A DNA stretch of 64,000 bases from assembly GCF_035917275.1 (NCBI RefSeq), contig NZ_CP108509.1, forward strand, positions 1,116,001-1,180,000. The letters are read 5' to 3'. The translations under genes and the position numbers were made by a program. Shown here one piece after another: positions 1 to 9,221 of the stretch (position 1 is its first letter; each line of letters starts with the position of its first letter). A model generated the notes under the pieces. The model was given only the letters and a program-made list of their open reading frames with translations, was not told the origin of the DNA and ran no database searches. Origin of the DNA: Streptomyces sp. NBC_01237. GTDB lineage: Bacteria > Actinomycetota > Actinomycetes > Streptomycetales > Streptomycetaceae.

Positions 1-928
1 GACTGAAGGCGCTCTCGGAGGCATAGCCGAGGGAGAGCGCCAGCTCCGACACCGGCGTGTCCTTGTGGAGCAGGGTCTGTTCGGCCAGCCGCATGCGCCA
101 TCGGTGGAGATAGGTGAGTGGTGGCACACCTGCCACCGAGGTGAAGACTCCGGCGAAGACGCTGCGGGACATGGCCGCCGCCCGGGCGAGTTCGGTCACG
201 TGCCAGGGCCGGGCGGGATCGGCATGCATCAGCCTCAGGGCCGGGGCGATGCGTTCATCGGCGAGAGCCCGGAGCCAGCCGGCGGGGTAGGACTCGCTCC
301 CGTCGAGACAGGCGCGGAGCACGTGGGCGAAGACCAGCTGGGAGAGGTATTCGGCCACGCCGTCCGCACCAGGACGGTCGGAGCTCATCTCCCGCAGCAT
401 CTGGTCGAGGAGCCAGCACAGCGCGGGCGCCTCCTCGCCCGCGCGGGACAGGTGAATCACCGGGGGCAGCGCCTGGAGCAACAAGTCCTCCCCAGCGGTG
501 TTGAGTTCGAAATGCGCGCCGACCGACACCACCTCGGCGATGTCCTCGTCCCCGGCATGGGCGAAGAGCTGTGGCGAGGTCCCGAGCAGCGCCCGTGCGT
601 CCTGCGGGGGCACGGACGGGTCGGAGGCCAGAACATAGGAGAGACCTCCGCCGAAGGCCACCGCATCCCCCTGCTCCAGAAGCACCGGGTGCTCGTCGCC
701 GTCGACCATCAGCCAGCTGACGCCGCGCAGCACGGCGTGGACCTTGAGTCTGCCGGGGGCCGGAAACCGCAGGGCCCAGCCTCCCCCGGCGGTGAGACCC
801 CGGACGAGCACACAGCGTGCACCGGTCACGCCGAGGGTGTGGGTAAGCGGATCAGGAACGGTCGAACCCAGATACGGCGGTGCACCCATGAAAGGACTCT
901 CGCGCAACTTATCCGGACTGACAAGCAT
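1..928 (-). CDS. AraC-family transcriptional regulator, partial (C-terminus beyond window edge)
   Basis: The reverse strand reads open from about 928 to base 1. The N-terminal half resembles the cupin_6/AraC-binding domain, with segments such as WALRFPAPGRLKVHAVLRG and GDAVAFGGG. The C-terminal half is an AraC helix-turn-helix: WHVTELARAAAMSRSVFAGVF is the first HTH, YLHRWRMRLAEQ the linker, and ALSLGYASESAFS the second HTH, which runs off the window. The gene is therefore truncated by the window, not broken. ATG at 928 is the longest start; ATG at 889 also fits. It diverges from the PKS operon, so a role as a local activator is an inference; AraC/cupin_6 proteins are also common outside gene clusters. 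Confidence 0.85.
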   Translation of the reverse strand, partial: MLVSPDKLRESPFMGAPPYLGSTVPDPLTHTLGVTGARCVLVRGLTAGGGWALRFPAPGRLKVHAVLRGVSWLMVDGDEHPVLLEQGDAVAFGGGLSYVLASDPSVPPQDARALLGTSPQLFAHAGDEDIAEVVSVGAHFELNTAGEDLLLQALPPVIHLSRAGEEAPALCWLLDQMLREMSSDRPGADGVAEYLSQLVFAHVLRACLDGSESYPAGWLRALADERIAPALRLMHADPARPWHVTELARAAAMSRSVFAGVFTSVAGVPPLTYLHRWRMRLAEQTLLHKDTPVSELALSLGYASESAFS

Positions 929-952
929 TTACCGGGGGCGACTTTTCGTTGC

Positions 953-981
953 ATCCTAAATAAGTCACCAGCGCAGTCGAA
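953..981 (-). promoter_or_regulatory. Candidate promoter of the AraC gene
   Basis: On the minus strand TTCGAC (976-981) and TAGGAT (953-958) are separated by 17 bp. The -10 matches the streptomycete vegetative consensus; the -35 is imperfect. Transcription would start near 946, upstream of both candidate ATGs. This is sequence inspection only. Confidence 0.3.
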
Positions 982-1240
982 AGACGCGAAAATATGAACA
1001 ATCCCATCGGCATTCGCACGCACATCCGGCATGCACGGTTTCGAACCACACCACCCCTGGATTCACGAAACCTCACGGCGCGAATGGCGTACATGCCACC
1101 GGAAAGGGGAATGGACTCCGACAGCCGAGGAGTCGGAGCGACACATCAACTCTATCGAATTTCCGCTCGACATCGCCGGAGTGAATCTCCGCCAATGAAT
1201 ACCGGTTCGCCACTCATCCCGCTGCCGGAACGGTAGTTCA

Positions 1241-1271
1241 CGAAGGTCGATGCCACGGGCATATTCCTTCG
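1241..1271. promoter_or_regulatory. Interrupted palindrome in the AraC/PKS intergenic region
   Basis: In the gene-free stretch between the AraC start and the first PKS gene (929-1494) lies a 31-bp dyad: arms CGAAGG/CCTTCG and an inner ATGCC/GGCAT separated by 3-bp mismatches. Position and symmetry suit an operator for the divergent promoters, but no protein can be assigned. The same stretch has a second, weaker hairpin at 1116-1138 (arms CTCCGAC/GTCGGAG). I see no convincing small gene in this 566-bp gap. Confidence 0.35.
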
Positions 1272-1494
1272 TGTCATACCCACGACTTTACCCGGCAACA
1301 AGAACAAGACCACCCGCCTTTACCTGACGAGCAATGTATGACGGTGGGCCGGGGGCGCATTTCGCTGGACTCACCGAACGGGTACAGCAGAACAAAGTGA
1401 ACGCATGTCGTGGTTTTCGAAACGTCGTCGTGGCGTTCCAGATCCCCGGCCGACAGATGCGACATCGCCAGAAGTCGGGACGGAGAAAAGGGTG

Positions 1495-3000
1495 ATGCAC
1501 ATGGTGGGTTCTGTCTTTGTCATGCCCGGTACGGTGGCTCCCCCGCGCGGGGGGATCCTGCGCGACTTCCACAACCGGTACGAGACCGTACGTGAATCGC
1601 TTTCCCTCATCGACAGGGCAGCCCGGGAAATGGGACTGCCCGACATCAGCGCCCGGCTGATCGAGCACAACGGGACGAGCGACCGGCGCGGTCCCGAGGT
1701 GCAGTATCTGGAGATCTTCGCGGTCGCCATCGCGACGCACCGTGTGCTGATCGCCGAGGGAGCCCGGCCGGTCGCGATCGTCGGGCAGAGCATCGGGGAA
1801 CTGTGGGCCCTGGCCGCCGCGGGACGCCTCTCCGTGGAGGACGCCGCGCGCCTGGCCGTGGCCCGGTCGCAGGCGCTGACCCGGCAGGGCTGGGGCGGAA
1901 AGATGCTCGCGGTCGGCGTGGACGGCCGCCGGGCGGAGTCGCTCACCGGCCTGATCGGCCATCCCGACCTGGTACTGGCCTGCGAGAACACGCCTCGGCA
2001 GAGCGTCATCAGTGGCCCCGAACCACTGATCGAGCATGTGGAGCGGGTGGCCGACGCGCTCGGCTGGCCGAGTTTCCGCCTGGACGTCCCGCATCCGACC
2101 CATACCCCCGCGATGGCGCAGGCCGCCCGCGACCTTCGGGCGGCCGCGCCACGGGTTCCCTACGGAGCCGGGCGCTGGCGGGTGTGCTCCCCCTGGCTGG
2201 GGCGGGACATCGGCGACGACGACCCGGTCGACCTGGTCGCCGACGCGCTCACCGCCCGCGTCCGCATGCTGCACACGATCCGTGACCTGCACGCGGCGGG
2301 CGCCGATGTCTTCGTGGAGTGCGGCGAGTGGCCCGTCGTCACCAAGTTCGTCGAGGCGTCGGTCCCGGGCGTGCGGTGTGTCGTTCCGCTGAGCGAGAGC
2401 GACCCGGTCGAAGCCGTCCGGGCACTGGTCGCCGAGTCCACCGACAGTGGTCCGTTCCGCCCGCGCCTGCCGCTGCCGTCGAGCAACGGACACGGTCCCA
2501 CCGTGCGGGTGAGCACGGCCACTTCGGCCGACCGGGTTTCGGCGCTCCCCGCCACCGTCCCATCGCCCCGGGCCGACGTGCCCGCGCCCACGCCCGCCAT
2601 GTCCTATGTGGCCACCGTCCCCCTTCCGGCCCCGGTGGCCCCCGCGGCCCCGGTGGCTCCGGCCCCGATCGCCCCGGCCGACCCCGTCGACGCGGCGGCC
2701 CCGGCCGCCCCGGAGGGCTCGCCGACGTCTGCCGGGTTGGACTACGAGACGGTGCTGGCCGAGTTGCAGACGCTCTACGGCGATTTCCTGGGCTACCCGC
2801 CGGACCTGCTCGGTGAGGACGACGGACTGGAGTCCGAGCTGGGTGTGGAGTCGCTCAAACAAGTCGCCCTGCTCGGGCGGGTGTCCGACCGGTTCGACCT
2901 GCCCGGTCTGCGGGCGAACTCCTCCCTGCTGACCGTCGGCACACTGCGCCGGATCGCGGAGTCCGTCGTACAGGGCCGGGCGGAGGCTGCCGCGCGATGA
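1495..3000 (+). CDS. Discrete acyltransferase-ACP protein of the iterative PKS
   Basis: Two-domain protein of about 501 residues. The N-terminal 330 residues form a malonyl-type acyltransferase: nucleophile Ser near residue 100 in GQSIGE, catalytic His in VPHPTHTPAM near 200, and the late FVECGEWPVVTKFVE block. An Ala/Pro-rich linker (about 345-415) leads to an ACP with the phosphopantetheine Ser in GVESLKQ near 452. It would load extender units and carry the growing chain for the synthase encoded next, which has neither AT nor ACP; the two genes overlap by 4 bp. ATG 1495 is preferred because GGAG lies 9 nt upstream; an in-frame ATG at 1405 lacks a ribosome site. The usual specificity quartet (HAFH or YASH) reads HPTH here, so the extender cannot be predicted safely. 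Confidence 0.88.
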   Translation: MHMVGSVFVMPGTVAPPRGGILRDFHNRYETVRESLSLIDRAAREMGLPDISARLIEHNGTSDRRGPEVQYLEIFAVAIATHRVLIAEGARPVAIVGQSIGELWALAAAGRLSVEDAARLAVARSQALTRQGWGGKMLAVGVDGRRAESLTGLIGHPDLVLACENTPRQSVISGPEPLIEHVERVADALGWPSFRLDVPHPTHTPAMAQAARDLRAAAPRVPYGAGRWRVCSPWLGRDIGDDDPVDLVADALTARVRMLHTIRDLHAAGADVFVECGEWPVVTKFVEASVPGVRCVVPLSESDPVEAVRALVAESTDSGPFRPRLPLPSSNGHGPTVRVSTATSADRVSALPATVPSPRADVPAPTPAMSYVATVPLPAPVAPAAPVAPAPIAPADPVDAAAPAAPEGSPTSAGLDYETVLAELQTLYGDFLGYPPDLLGEDDGLESELGVESLKQVALLGRVSDRFDLPGLRANSSLLTVGTLRRIAESVVQGRAEAAAR

Positions 3001-6000
3001 CCTCCACCGACAACCTGCGAGGCCGGGTCGCCCTCGTGACCGGGGCCGCGAAGAGCCTCGGCGCGGACATCGTTCGCCGGCTGGCGGGGAACGGCGCCCA
3101 TGTGATCGTCAACTACTTCCACTCGGTCGAGCAGGCGAAGCAGCTGCGGGCGGAGCTGGAACAGGCCGGTCACAGCTGCGAGTTCATCCGCGCCTCGGTG
3201 GCCAAGACCAGCGAGATCGACCGGATGTTCGACCTGGTCGAGGAGCGGCACGGCCGTCTGGACATTCTGATCAACAACGCCGCGGGCGGAGCGTTCCTGC
3301 CACTGTTCGGCATCGACGACACCTATTGGCAACGGGCGTGGTCGACCAATGTGATGGCGGCGTACCACTGTTCGCGCCGCGCGGCCGAGCTGATGGCGGG
3401 GCGAGAGGGCGCGAGCATCCTCTGTCTGTCCAGTGTCGGGGCGCACCAGCCGGTTCCGGGGTACGGCCCCGGCGGCGTCACCAAGGCGGCCCTGGAGTCG
3501 CTGGTCCGCTACCTGGCGCTTGAGCTGGTGGGCCGTGGCATCCGGGTCAACACGGTGCTGCTCGGGTCCGTCGCCAGCGAGATCGTCGTCAATCTCGACG
3601 CCCCGGACGTGGCGCTCGGCGACCCGGCCGGGACCAGCGAGCTGATGCGCCGTACCCTCTCGACGCCGGAGGCCGCCAGGTTGATCGTCCACCTCCTGCA
3701 CGAGGACACCGGCTTCATCACCGGGCAGACCATCGTCGCCGACGGCGGCATCAGCATCGGCGGGATGCAGGGGATGCGGCTGCACAGCAGGCTGGCCGAC
3801 CAGGTGAGTACGCCCGCCCCGCGCCAACCGTTCCCGCCCGCGGTGGTGATGACACCCGAGGCGGGAAGGCCCGCCCCCGAACAGCCGGCGGCTGTCCACC
3901 ACGCGCCTGCACCCACACCTACGCCTGTGCCTGTGCCTGCCTCCGCACCTGTACCTTCGCTTGAACGTGTACCTGCTTCCACCCCCGTACCTGCGCCACC
4001 CACGACCGCTCCGGCTCCTGCACCGGAGCCGGCTCCGGATCGAGAGGCGGAGACGGACCCCGGAGCCGTCGCGGTCGTCGGCCTCGGCCTGACCCTGCCC
4101 GGCGCGAACAACACGGCGGAGTTCTGGGACCGGCTGCGGGAGGGTGTCCTGCTCTCCAGCGAGCCGTCCGCCTTCGACCTGAAGCACTTCTGGGCGCCCA
4201 CCCGGGAGGAGACCGACGCCTTCTACGTCCGCGAGGCCGGGTACCTCCACACCTTCGTCCCCGATCCCGCCTCGATCACCGAACCGGACGGGAACGTCGG
4301 CCACCCCGGATGGCCGCGGACCACTCGCTGGCTGCGACACTGCGCCGTCCAGGCCCTCGCAGGGGTGGCCCGGCGTCCGGAGGACCGGTGGCTGGCCGCG
4401 ACCACGGGTATCCACGACCAGACGGGGCTCGGCCCCCAGGGCGTGGTGCTGGGTGACGAGTACCGGCGCATGGTGCGCGAGGCGATCCCCGCGGACCGGG
4501 ACGGCGACTGGCTGGCCGAGCTGGCCGACCACGCGATCAGCGCGCACTACGGAGGCGACGGCGGGAGCCCGCAGGCCTACCTGCCCGCGTCCGTCTCCCG
4601 CGACGCGTTGCGCGGGCTGATCCCCGCCGACTCGCAGCACCTGACTCTCGACTCGGCCTGCGCCAGCGGACTGTTCACCCTGGACGCGGCGGTCAAGGCA
4701 CTGCGCGAGGGCTCCTGCGACGTGGCGCTGGCCGGCGGCACCGCGGTGGTCGAACCGATCGGGTTCACCCTCTTCTGCCGGGCCCAGGGCATCTCGATGA
4801 GCGGCAGGGTGCGTCCCTTCGACCGGGCGGCCGACGGGACCCTCATCGGTGAGGGCGCCGTCATGCTCGCCCTGAAGTCGTACGCGCGGGCCGTGGCCGA
4901 CGGCGACCGGGTGCTCGGTGTCATCCGGGGCACCGGTCTCGCCGCCGACGGCCGGGGAAAGGGGATCCACGCCCCGGCCACCCGCGGGCAGCAGCTGGCG
5001 ATCGCCCGTGCCTGGGCCGACGCGGGCGTCGAGGCAGACGACGTGGACTGGATCGTGGCACACGGCACCGGCACGCCGGTGGGCGATGAGATCGAACTGC
5101 GCTCGCTGCTCTCCCGGCTGGGGCCGCGGAAGCGGGCGTGCCTGCTGACGTCGAACAAGCAGGTCTTCGGGCACACCGGTGTGCTGGCGGGCCTGGTCTC
5201 GGTCGCGCACGCGCTGGTCGCTCTCGAACGCGGGGCGGTCCCCGGTCAGCCCGTGGTCACCGATCCGCACGCGCTGCTGGGTGACGGCACGCGGCTGACC
5301 GTACCGGTCAAGGACGCGCCCTGGCCGGCGGACGACGCACGACCGCGCGTGGTGGGGGTGTCGTCGTTCGGCCTCGGCGGAGCCGACGCGCACGTGGTCC
5401 TCTCCGACCGTGTGCCGCGGGCCGTGCCGGCTCAGAGGCGGGGCGGCGACCGGTCCGCCGACACGGAGGACCTGGTCGTCGTGGGCTGGAACACCCACCT
5501 GCCCGGCCTGGACCCCGCCCAGGTGCCCGCCTGGCTGCGCGGCGACGGCCCGCTCCCGGAGGCCGGTTTCGGTACGCCGTACCCCCTGCCCTCCCCACGT
5601 GACGTACGCATCCCGCCGCTGACGATGCGGCACATGGACGCCGCCCACCTGATGATGCTCCAGGTCCTCGGCCCGCTGCTGGACCGGCTCGGCGAGCCGG
5701 GCACCCGCCTGCGGCCCACCACGGCGGTGCTGGTGGGGTCGACGCTGCCGACCACGCACAACACCCGGGCCGCACTGCGGGTGCACGCCCGCGAGTGCGC
5801 CACCACGTTCGACATCCTGCCGGACCCGGCGCAGGCACAGACGCTGAAGAACTACCTCGCGAAGGGAATGGAGGAGGCCAAGGGGGTGATCCCCGGCGAC
5901 CTGAACGAGGACGACTTCACCGGTGCGGTCTCCTGCATCCTGTCGGGCCGGGCCGCCAACTACTACGACTTCCAGGCCATGGGCACCAGTGTCTACTCCC

Positions 6001-9000
6001 ACAGGGACTCCGCGCACACCGCGGTCGACCTGGCCCTGCGCCAGCTCAGGCACCGGGCCTGCGACCTCGCCCTCGTCGGCGCGGTCTGCCTGCGACCGAT
6101 CAGCGGATGGGACCGCCACCTCACCGGTCTGGTGCCGCAGGGCCGGTCGATCGCGGAGGGTGCCGCCGTCCTGGCGGTCACTCGGCTCTCCACCGCCCTG
6201 GAGCACAGCCTGCCCGTCCTGGGCACGCTCTCCACCGCGGCCGGTGAAGCCGGCCCCGGGCCATCGGCAACGCCCGCGCACTCCCTTCGCGCGGTGGCCG
6301 ACGCCGGACACACCTATCTGTCGCTGGACGCCCTGCTCACCGTCCTTGAGGCCGTCGTCACCGGAACGGACACCGTCGTGACGCCCGCAGCCGCCGGATC
6401 ACCGCCGATCCGGTTCACCCGGCCCCCGGCCGACCCGGAGCACCACAGCCCGGCCGGGGAGGAGTCGGCACAGGATGCGCACCCCGGGCGGGAGCACACC
6501 GCGCCCGACCCGGCCACCTCGCCGGAACACACCACTCCCGACCGGACCACCTCGCCGGACCTTCCCGCGACCGTCCGGACGGGTCCGGAACCCGCCGCGC
6601 CCGACCTGACCACTCCGCCGGAACTCACCACGACCGACCGGGGCGGGCCGGAGCGCACCGAGGACGTCCTCGGCCGTCGCCAGACCTTCCGTCTCGTCCC
6701 GACTCCCCCACCGACGGGCGACCCTGACGCGCCGTCGATCCCGCCGGGCACCGTCGTCATCACCGACGCCCCGGACCTCGCCGCGGCGGCCGGCGGCCCG
6801 GACATCGCCGTCTGGTCACCGCGGCCGGGGCTCGAAGCCGCCGCCCATGTCCCGCCCGAGGCGGCGCCCGAGGCCCTGACCGGTCTGCCGTTCGTCCCGC
6901 GCCACATCCGGGTCCTGTCCCGGCTGCCCGTCCTCCACGACGGGGACGACCACGCGTGCGACGAGGCCGAGGCCACCCGGATGGAAGATCTCCAGGACCT
7001 CACGTTCACCACCCTCCAGGCGGCACTGCCCGCCCTGCGCACCGGCGGTTCCGTCAGCGCGCTCCTGCTCGGGGCGGTGCCGGACGACCTCCCGCCCCCG
7101 CTGAGCGCCCTGTTCACCGGCCTCGTCCGCTCCGTGCGGGCCGAGGTCCCGCAGTGCGGCGGGGTGACCCTGCTCAGCGACACGGCGGACCCCACGACCG
7201 CTCTGGACCAGTTGGCGAGGGCGGGCACCGCCCAGGTGCCGACGCGCACACTGGCCTGGCGCGGCGGCAGTTGGCTCACCCTCGCCGTCGCCGACGACCC
7301 GGCGCCGACGGCCCCGGCGGATCATCTCCCGCTGCCGCCCGGCGCGGTCGTGGTCGCCTTCGGCGGCGCACGGGGCATCACGCCCGAACTGCTCCACGCG
7401 GTCGCCCGTACCGGCGACCGGCCGCACATGTACCTCGTCGGCCGCACCCCGCTGCCGGACACCGACGACGCGCTGCCGCCGCAGGCCGAGTTCATCACCG
7501 CCGAACGCCGCCGACGCCCCGGGGCGTCGGTGGGCGAGCTGCGCGCGGCGTACGAGAAGGCCCAGGCGCGCCTGGAGGTACGCCGCACGGTGCGGCGGCT
7601 GGCGGAGCTGTGCGGACCGGACCGTGTCCACCACCGGGTGTGCGACATCCTGGACGCCGAGCGCACCACCGCCGTCCTCGGCGAGATCCTCGACCGGCAC
7701 GGCCGGATCGACCTGCTCGTCAACACGGTCCTCGACCTGCGTTCGCGTGCGCTGCACGCCAAGACCCTGACCGATTTCCGGGCGGTACGGGCCACCAAGG
7801 CGACCGGCTACCGCAACCTCAAACGGGCGCTGGCCGGGCGTCCGCCCCTGATCTGGTGCAACTTCAGCACCCTGGCGACGCTCGCTCCCGCGCCCGGTGA
7901 CATCGACTACTGCGCCGTCAACGAGTACCTGGCGTACGCGAGCGCGTGGGCACAGCGGCACGGACCGGACGGCCACCACGAGACGGCGATCCTCTGGAGC
8001 GGCTGGCGGGAGGTCGGCGTCGCCAGCAGCGTCACCATGCGGGAGACCCTCAAACGCAACCGGATGGACGCCTACGTCAGCACCGCGCAGGGATGCGCGC
8101 AGTTCCTCTCCGCAGTGACCCGGCCACCGGCCAACGGGGTGGCGTTCTTCATCCGGGAGGAGGAACGCGTCCTGCTGGCCCGGCGCGGGATCAGCACCTG
8201 GGGTTCCTCCGGCGAGCTGCGGATCCCCGCCCCGGACGCGCCACCGCCCGCCCCGCCGGATCCGGCGCTGGCCTCGCCGCTGCTCGACGGTGTCCTGCAC
8301 CGCGGCAAGAACTGGGCCGTCTTCACCAAGACCTGGGATCCGCGCACGCTGGCCGAGCGGGACGGGCGGTGGATGCGCCACCACCGGGTCAACGGTGAGT
8401 ACACGCTGCCCGGCACGTTCGCCCTGGAGGCCGCGGCCGGCGCGGCATCGACGCTCTGCCCCGGCCTCCAGGTCACCGGGTTCCGCGCTCTCGTCTGCCG
8501 GACGTCGATCACGGTCAGGCTCGCCGGGCCGCCGCGCACCGTCGCGGTGGAGGCCCGGGTCACGAGCCGCGAGCGCGACCGGGCCGAGGTGGCCGTCAGG
8601 ATGACGGCGCACCGGATCGGCAAGAACGGCAAGGTGCTGCGCTTCAACGACCTGTTGTGCGAGACGACGGTCGTGCTGGCGGATCGCTTCCCCGATCTCG
8701 CCGGCCCTCCCGACTGCTCGTCCCACGAACCCGAACCCGGTTTCGCGATGCCGGTCTACTCCCCCGATCCGCCGATCTCGCTCACCGGTCCGTTCGCCGG
8801 GACCAGCGACTACGCCCGCGGGCCGGACGGGAACAGCGCCCGGTTCAGCCTGGACCACACCGCCTGGGCTCCGGTCCTGGCCGGGACGACCGTACCGGCG
8901 ATCCTGCTGGACGCGATGGTGCATCTGTTGCTGCTGCCGCCGCGCGGTGACCACCCGCCTCTGGTCGGCCCGATGGCCGGCCTCGACGAGGTCGACCTCA

Positions 9001-9203
9001 GGGGGCCGGGCAACGACTGCCGGCTCAGCGCGGAGAACCCGGCCATCCGGCTGCACTGCGACTTCGCCACCGGGACCCTGACCGCCGTGACCGGTCACGG
9101 CCGGGTACTGGCCCGGATCACCGGGGTCAGCGCCCACGCCCTGGACCACAGCGGAGAACTGGTCCGGCCGCGCGCCCGCGTTCCGCAGTCGCCCCTTTCG
9201 TGA
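2997..9203 (+). CDS. Iterative PKS / PUFA-like synthase: FabL-type ER - KS - CLF - KR - DH
   Basis: 2068 residues. Domains in order: an SDR (about 5-255) most like the enoyl reductase FabL, with GAAKSLG, NNAAGG and a Y-x6-K motif (YGPGGVTK); a Pro-rich linker (265-350); an active KS (355-800) with Cys in DSACASG near 555, AHGTGTPVGD near 686 and NKQVFGHTG near 720; a KS-like chain-length-factor domain (820-1165) in which Asp replaces the Cys (SHRDSAHTA); a Thr/Pro/Glu-rich linker (1165-1235); a KR (about 1440-1720) with GGARGIT and DYCAVNEY; and a C-terminal hot-dog dehydratase (1750-2060) with HHRVNGEYTLPG near 1795. KS-CLF pairing is typical of PUFA synthases and related secondary lipid synthases. 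AT and ACP come from the upstream gene. There is no thioesterase, so release must be by another protein. Confidence 0.88.
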   Translation: MTSTDNLRGRVALVTGAAKSLGADIVRRLAGNGAHVIVNYFHSVEQAKQLRAELEQAGHSCEFIRASVAKTSEIDRMFDLVEERHGRLDILINNAAGGAFLPLFGIDDTYWQRAWSTNVMAAYHCSRRAAELMAGREGASILCLSSVGAHQPVPGYGPGGVTKAALESLVRYLALELVGRGIRVNTVLLGSVASEIVVNLDAPDVALGDPAGTSELMRRTLSTPEAARLIVHLLHEDTGFITGQTIVADGGISIGGMQGMRLHSRLADQVSTPAPRQPFPPAVVMTPEAGRPAPEQPAAVHHAPAPTPTPVPVPASAPVPSLERVPASTPVPAPPTTAPAPAPEPAPDREAETDPGAVAVVGLGLTLPGANNTAEFWDRLREGVLLSSEPSAFDLKHFWAPTREETDAFYVREAGYLHTFVPDPASITEPDGNVGHPGWPRTTRWLRHCAVQALAGVARRPEDRWLAATTGIHDQTGLGPQGVVLGDEYRRMVREAIPADRDGDWLAELADHAISAHYGGDGGSPQAYLPASVSRDALRGLIPADSQHLTLDSACASGLFTLDAAVKALREGSCDVALAGGTAVVEPIGFTLFCRAQGISMSGRVRPFDRAADGTLIGEGAVMLALKSYARAVADGDRVLGVIRGTGLAADGRGKGIHAPATRGQQLAIARAWADAGVEADDVDWIVAHGTGTPVGDEIELRSLLSRLGPRKRACLLTSNKQVFGHTGVLAGLVSVAHALVALERGAVPGQPVVTDPHALLGDGTRLTVPVKDAPWPADDARPRVVGVSSFGLGGADAHVVLSDRVPRAVPAQRRGGDRSADTEDLVVVGWNTHLPGLDPAQVPAWLRGDGPLPEAGFGTPYPLPSPRDVRIPPLTMRHMDAAHLMMLQVLGPLLDRLGEPGTRLRPTTAVLVGSTLPTTHNTRAALRVHARECATTFDILPDPAQAQTLKNYLAKGMEEAKGVIPGDLNEDDFTGAVSCILSGRAANYYDFQAMGTSVYSHRDSAHTAVDLALRQLRHRACDLALVGAVCLRPISGWDRHLTGLVPQGRSIAEGAAVLAVTRLSTALEHSLPVLGTLSTAAGEAGPGPSATPAHSLRAVADAGHTYLSLDALLTVLEAVVTGTDTVVTPAAAGSPPIRFTRPPADPEHHSPAGEESAQDAHPGREHTAPDPATSPEHTTPDRTTSPDLPATVRTGPEPAAPDLTTPPELTTTDRGGPERTEDVLGRRQTFRLVPTPPPTGDPDAPSIPPGTVVITDAPDLAAAAGGPDIAVWSPRPGLEAAAHVPPEAAPEALTGLPFVPRHIRVLSRLPVLHDGDDHACDEAEATRMEDLQDLTFTTLQAALPALRTGGSVSALLLGAVPDDLPPPLSALFTGLVRSVRAEVPQCGGVTLLSDTADPTTALDQLARAGTAQVPTRTLAWRGGSWLTLAVADDPAPTAPADHLPLPPGAVVVAFGGARGITPELLHAVARTGDRPHMYLVGRTPLPDTDDALPPQAEFITAERRRRPGASVGELRAAYEKAQARLEVRRTVRRLAELCGPDRVHHRVCDILDAERTTAVLGEILDRHGRIDLLVNTVLDLRSRALHAKTLTDFRAVRATKATGYRNLKRALAGRPPLIWCNFSTLATLAPAPGDIDYCAVNEYLAYASAWAQRHGPDGHHETAILWSGWREVGVASSVTMRETLKRNRMDAYVSTAQGCAQFLSAVTRPPANGVAFFIREEERVLLARRGISTWGSSGELRIPAPDAPPPAPPDPALASPLLDGVLHRGKNWAVFTKTWDPRTLAERDGRWMRHHRVNGEYTLPGTFALEAAAGAASTLCPGLQVTGFRALVCRTSITVRLAGPPRTVAVEARVTSRERDRAEVAVRMTAHRIGKNGKVLRFNDLLCETTVVLADRFPDLAGPPDCSSHEPEPGFAMPVYSPDPPISLTGPFAGTSDYARGPDGNSARFSLDHTAWAPVLAGTTVPAILLDAMVHLLLLPPRGDHPPLVGPMAGLDEVDLRGPGNDCRLSAENPAIRLHCDFATGTLTAVTGHGRVLARITGVSAHALDHSGELVRPRARVPQSPLS

Positions 9204-9221
9204 CAGCCCGAGGAGACAGCA

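Noticed and set aside
1405..1494. Upstream ATG start for the acyltransferase-ACP gene
   Set aside because: No ribosome-binding site and an Arg-rich extension not found in AT domains; ATG 1495 has GGAG at the right distance.
2793..6311. Very long minus-strand open frame opposite the PKS genes
   Set aside because: Typical high-GC antisense shadow: Arg/Gly/His/Gln-rich translation without domains, opposite clearly recognisable catalytic domains.
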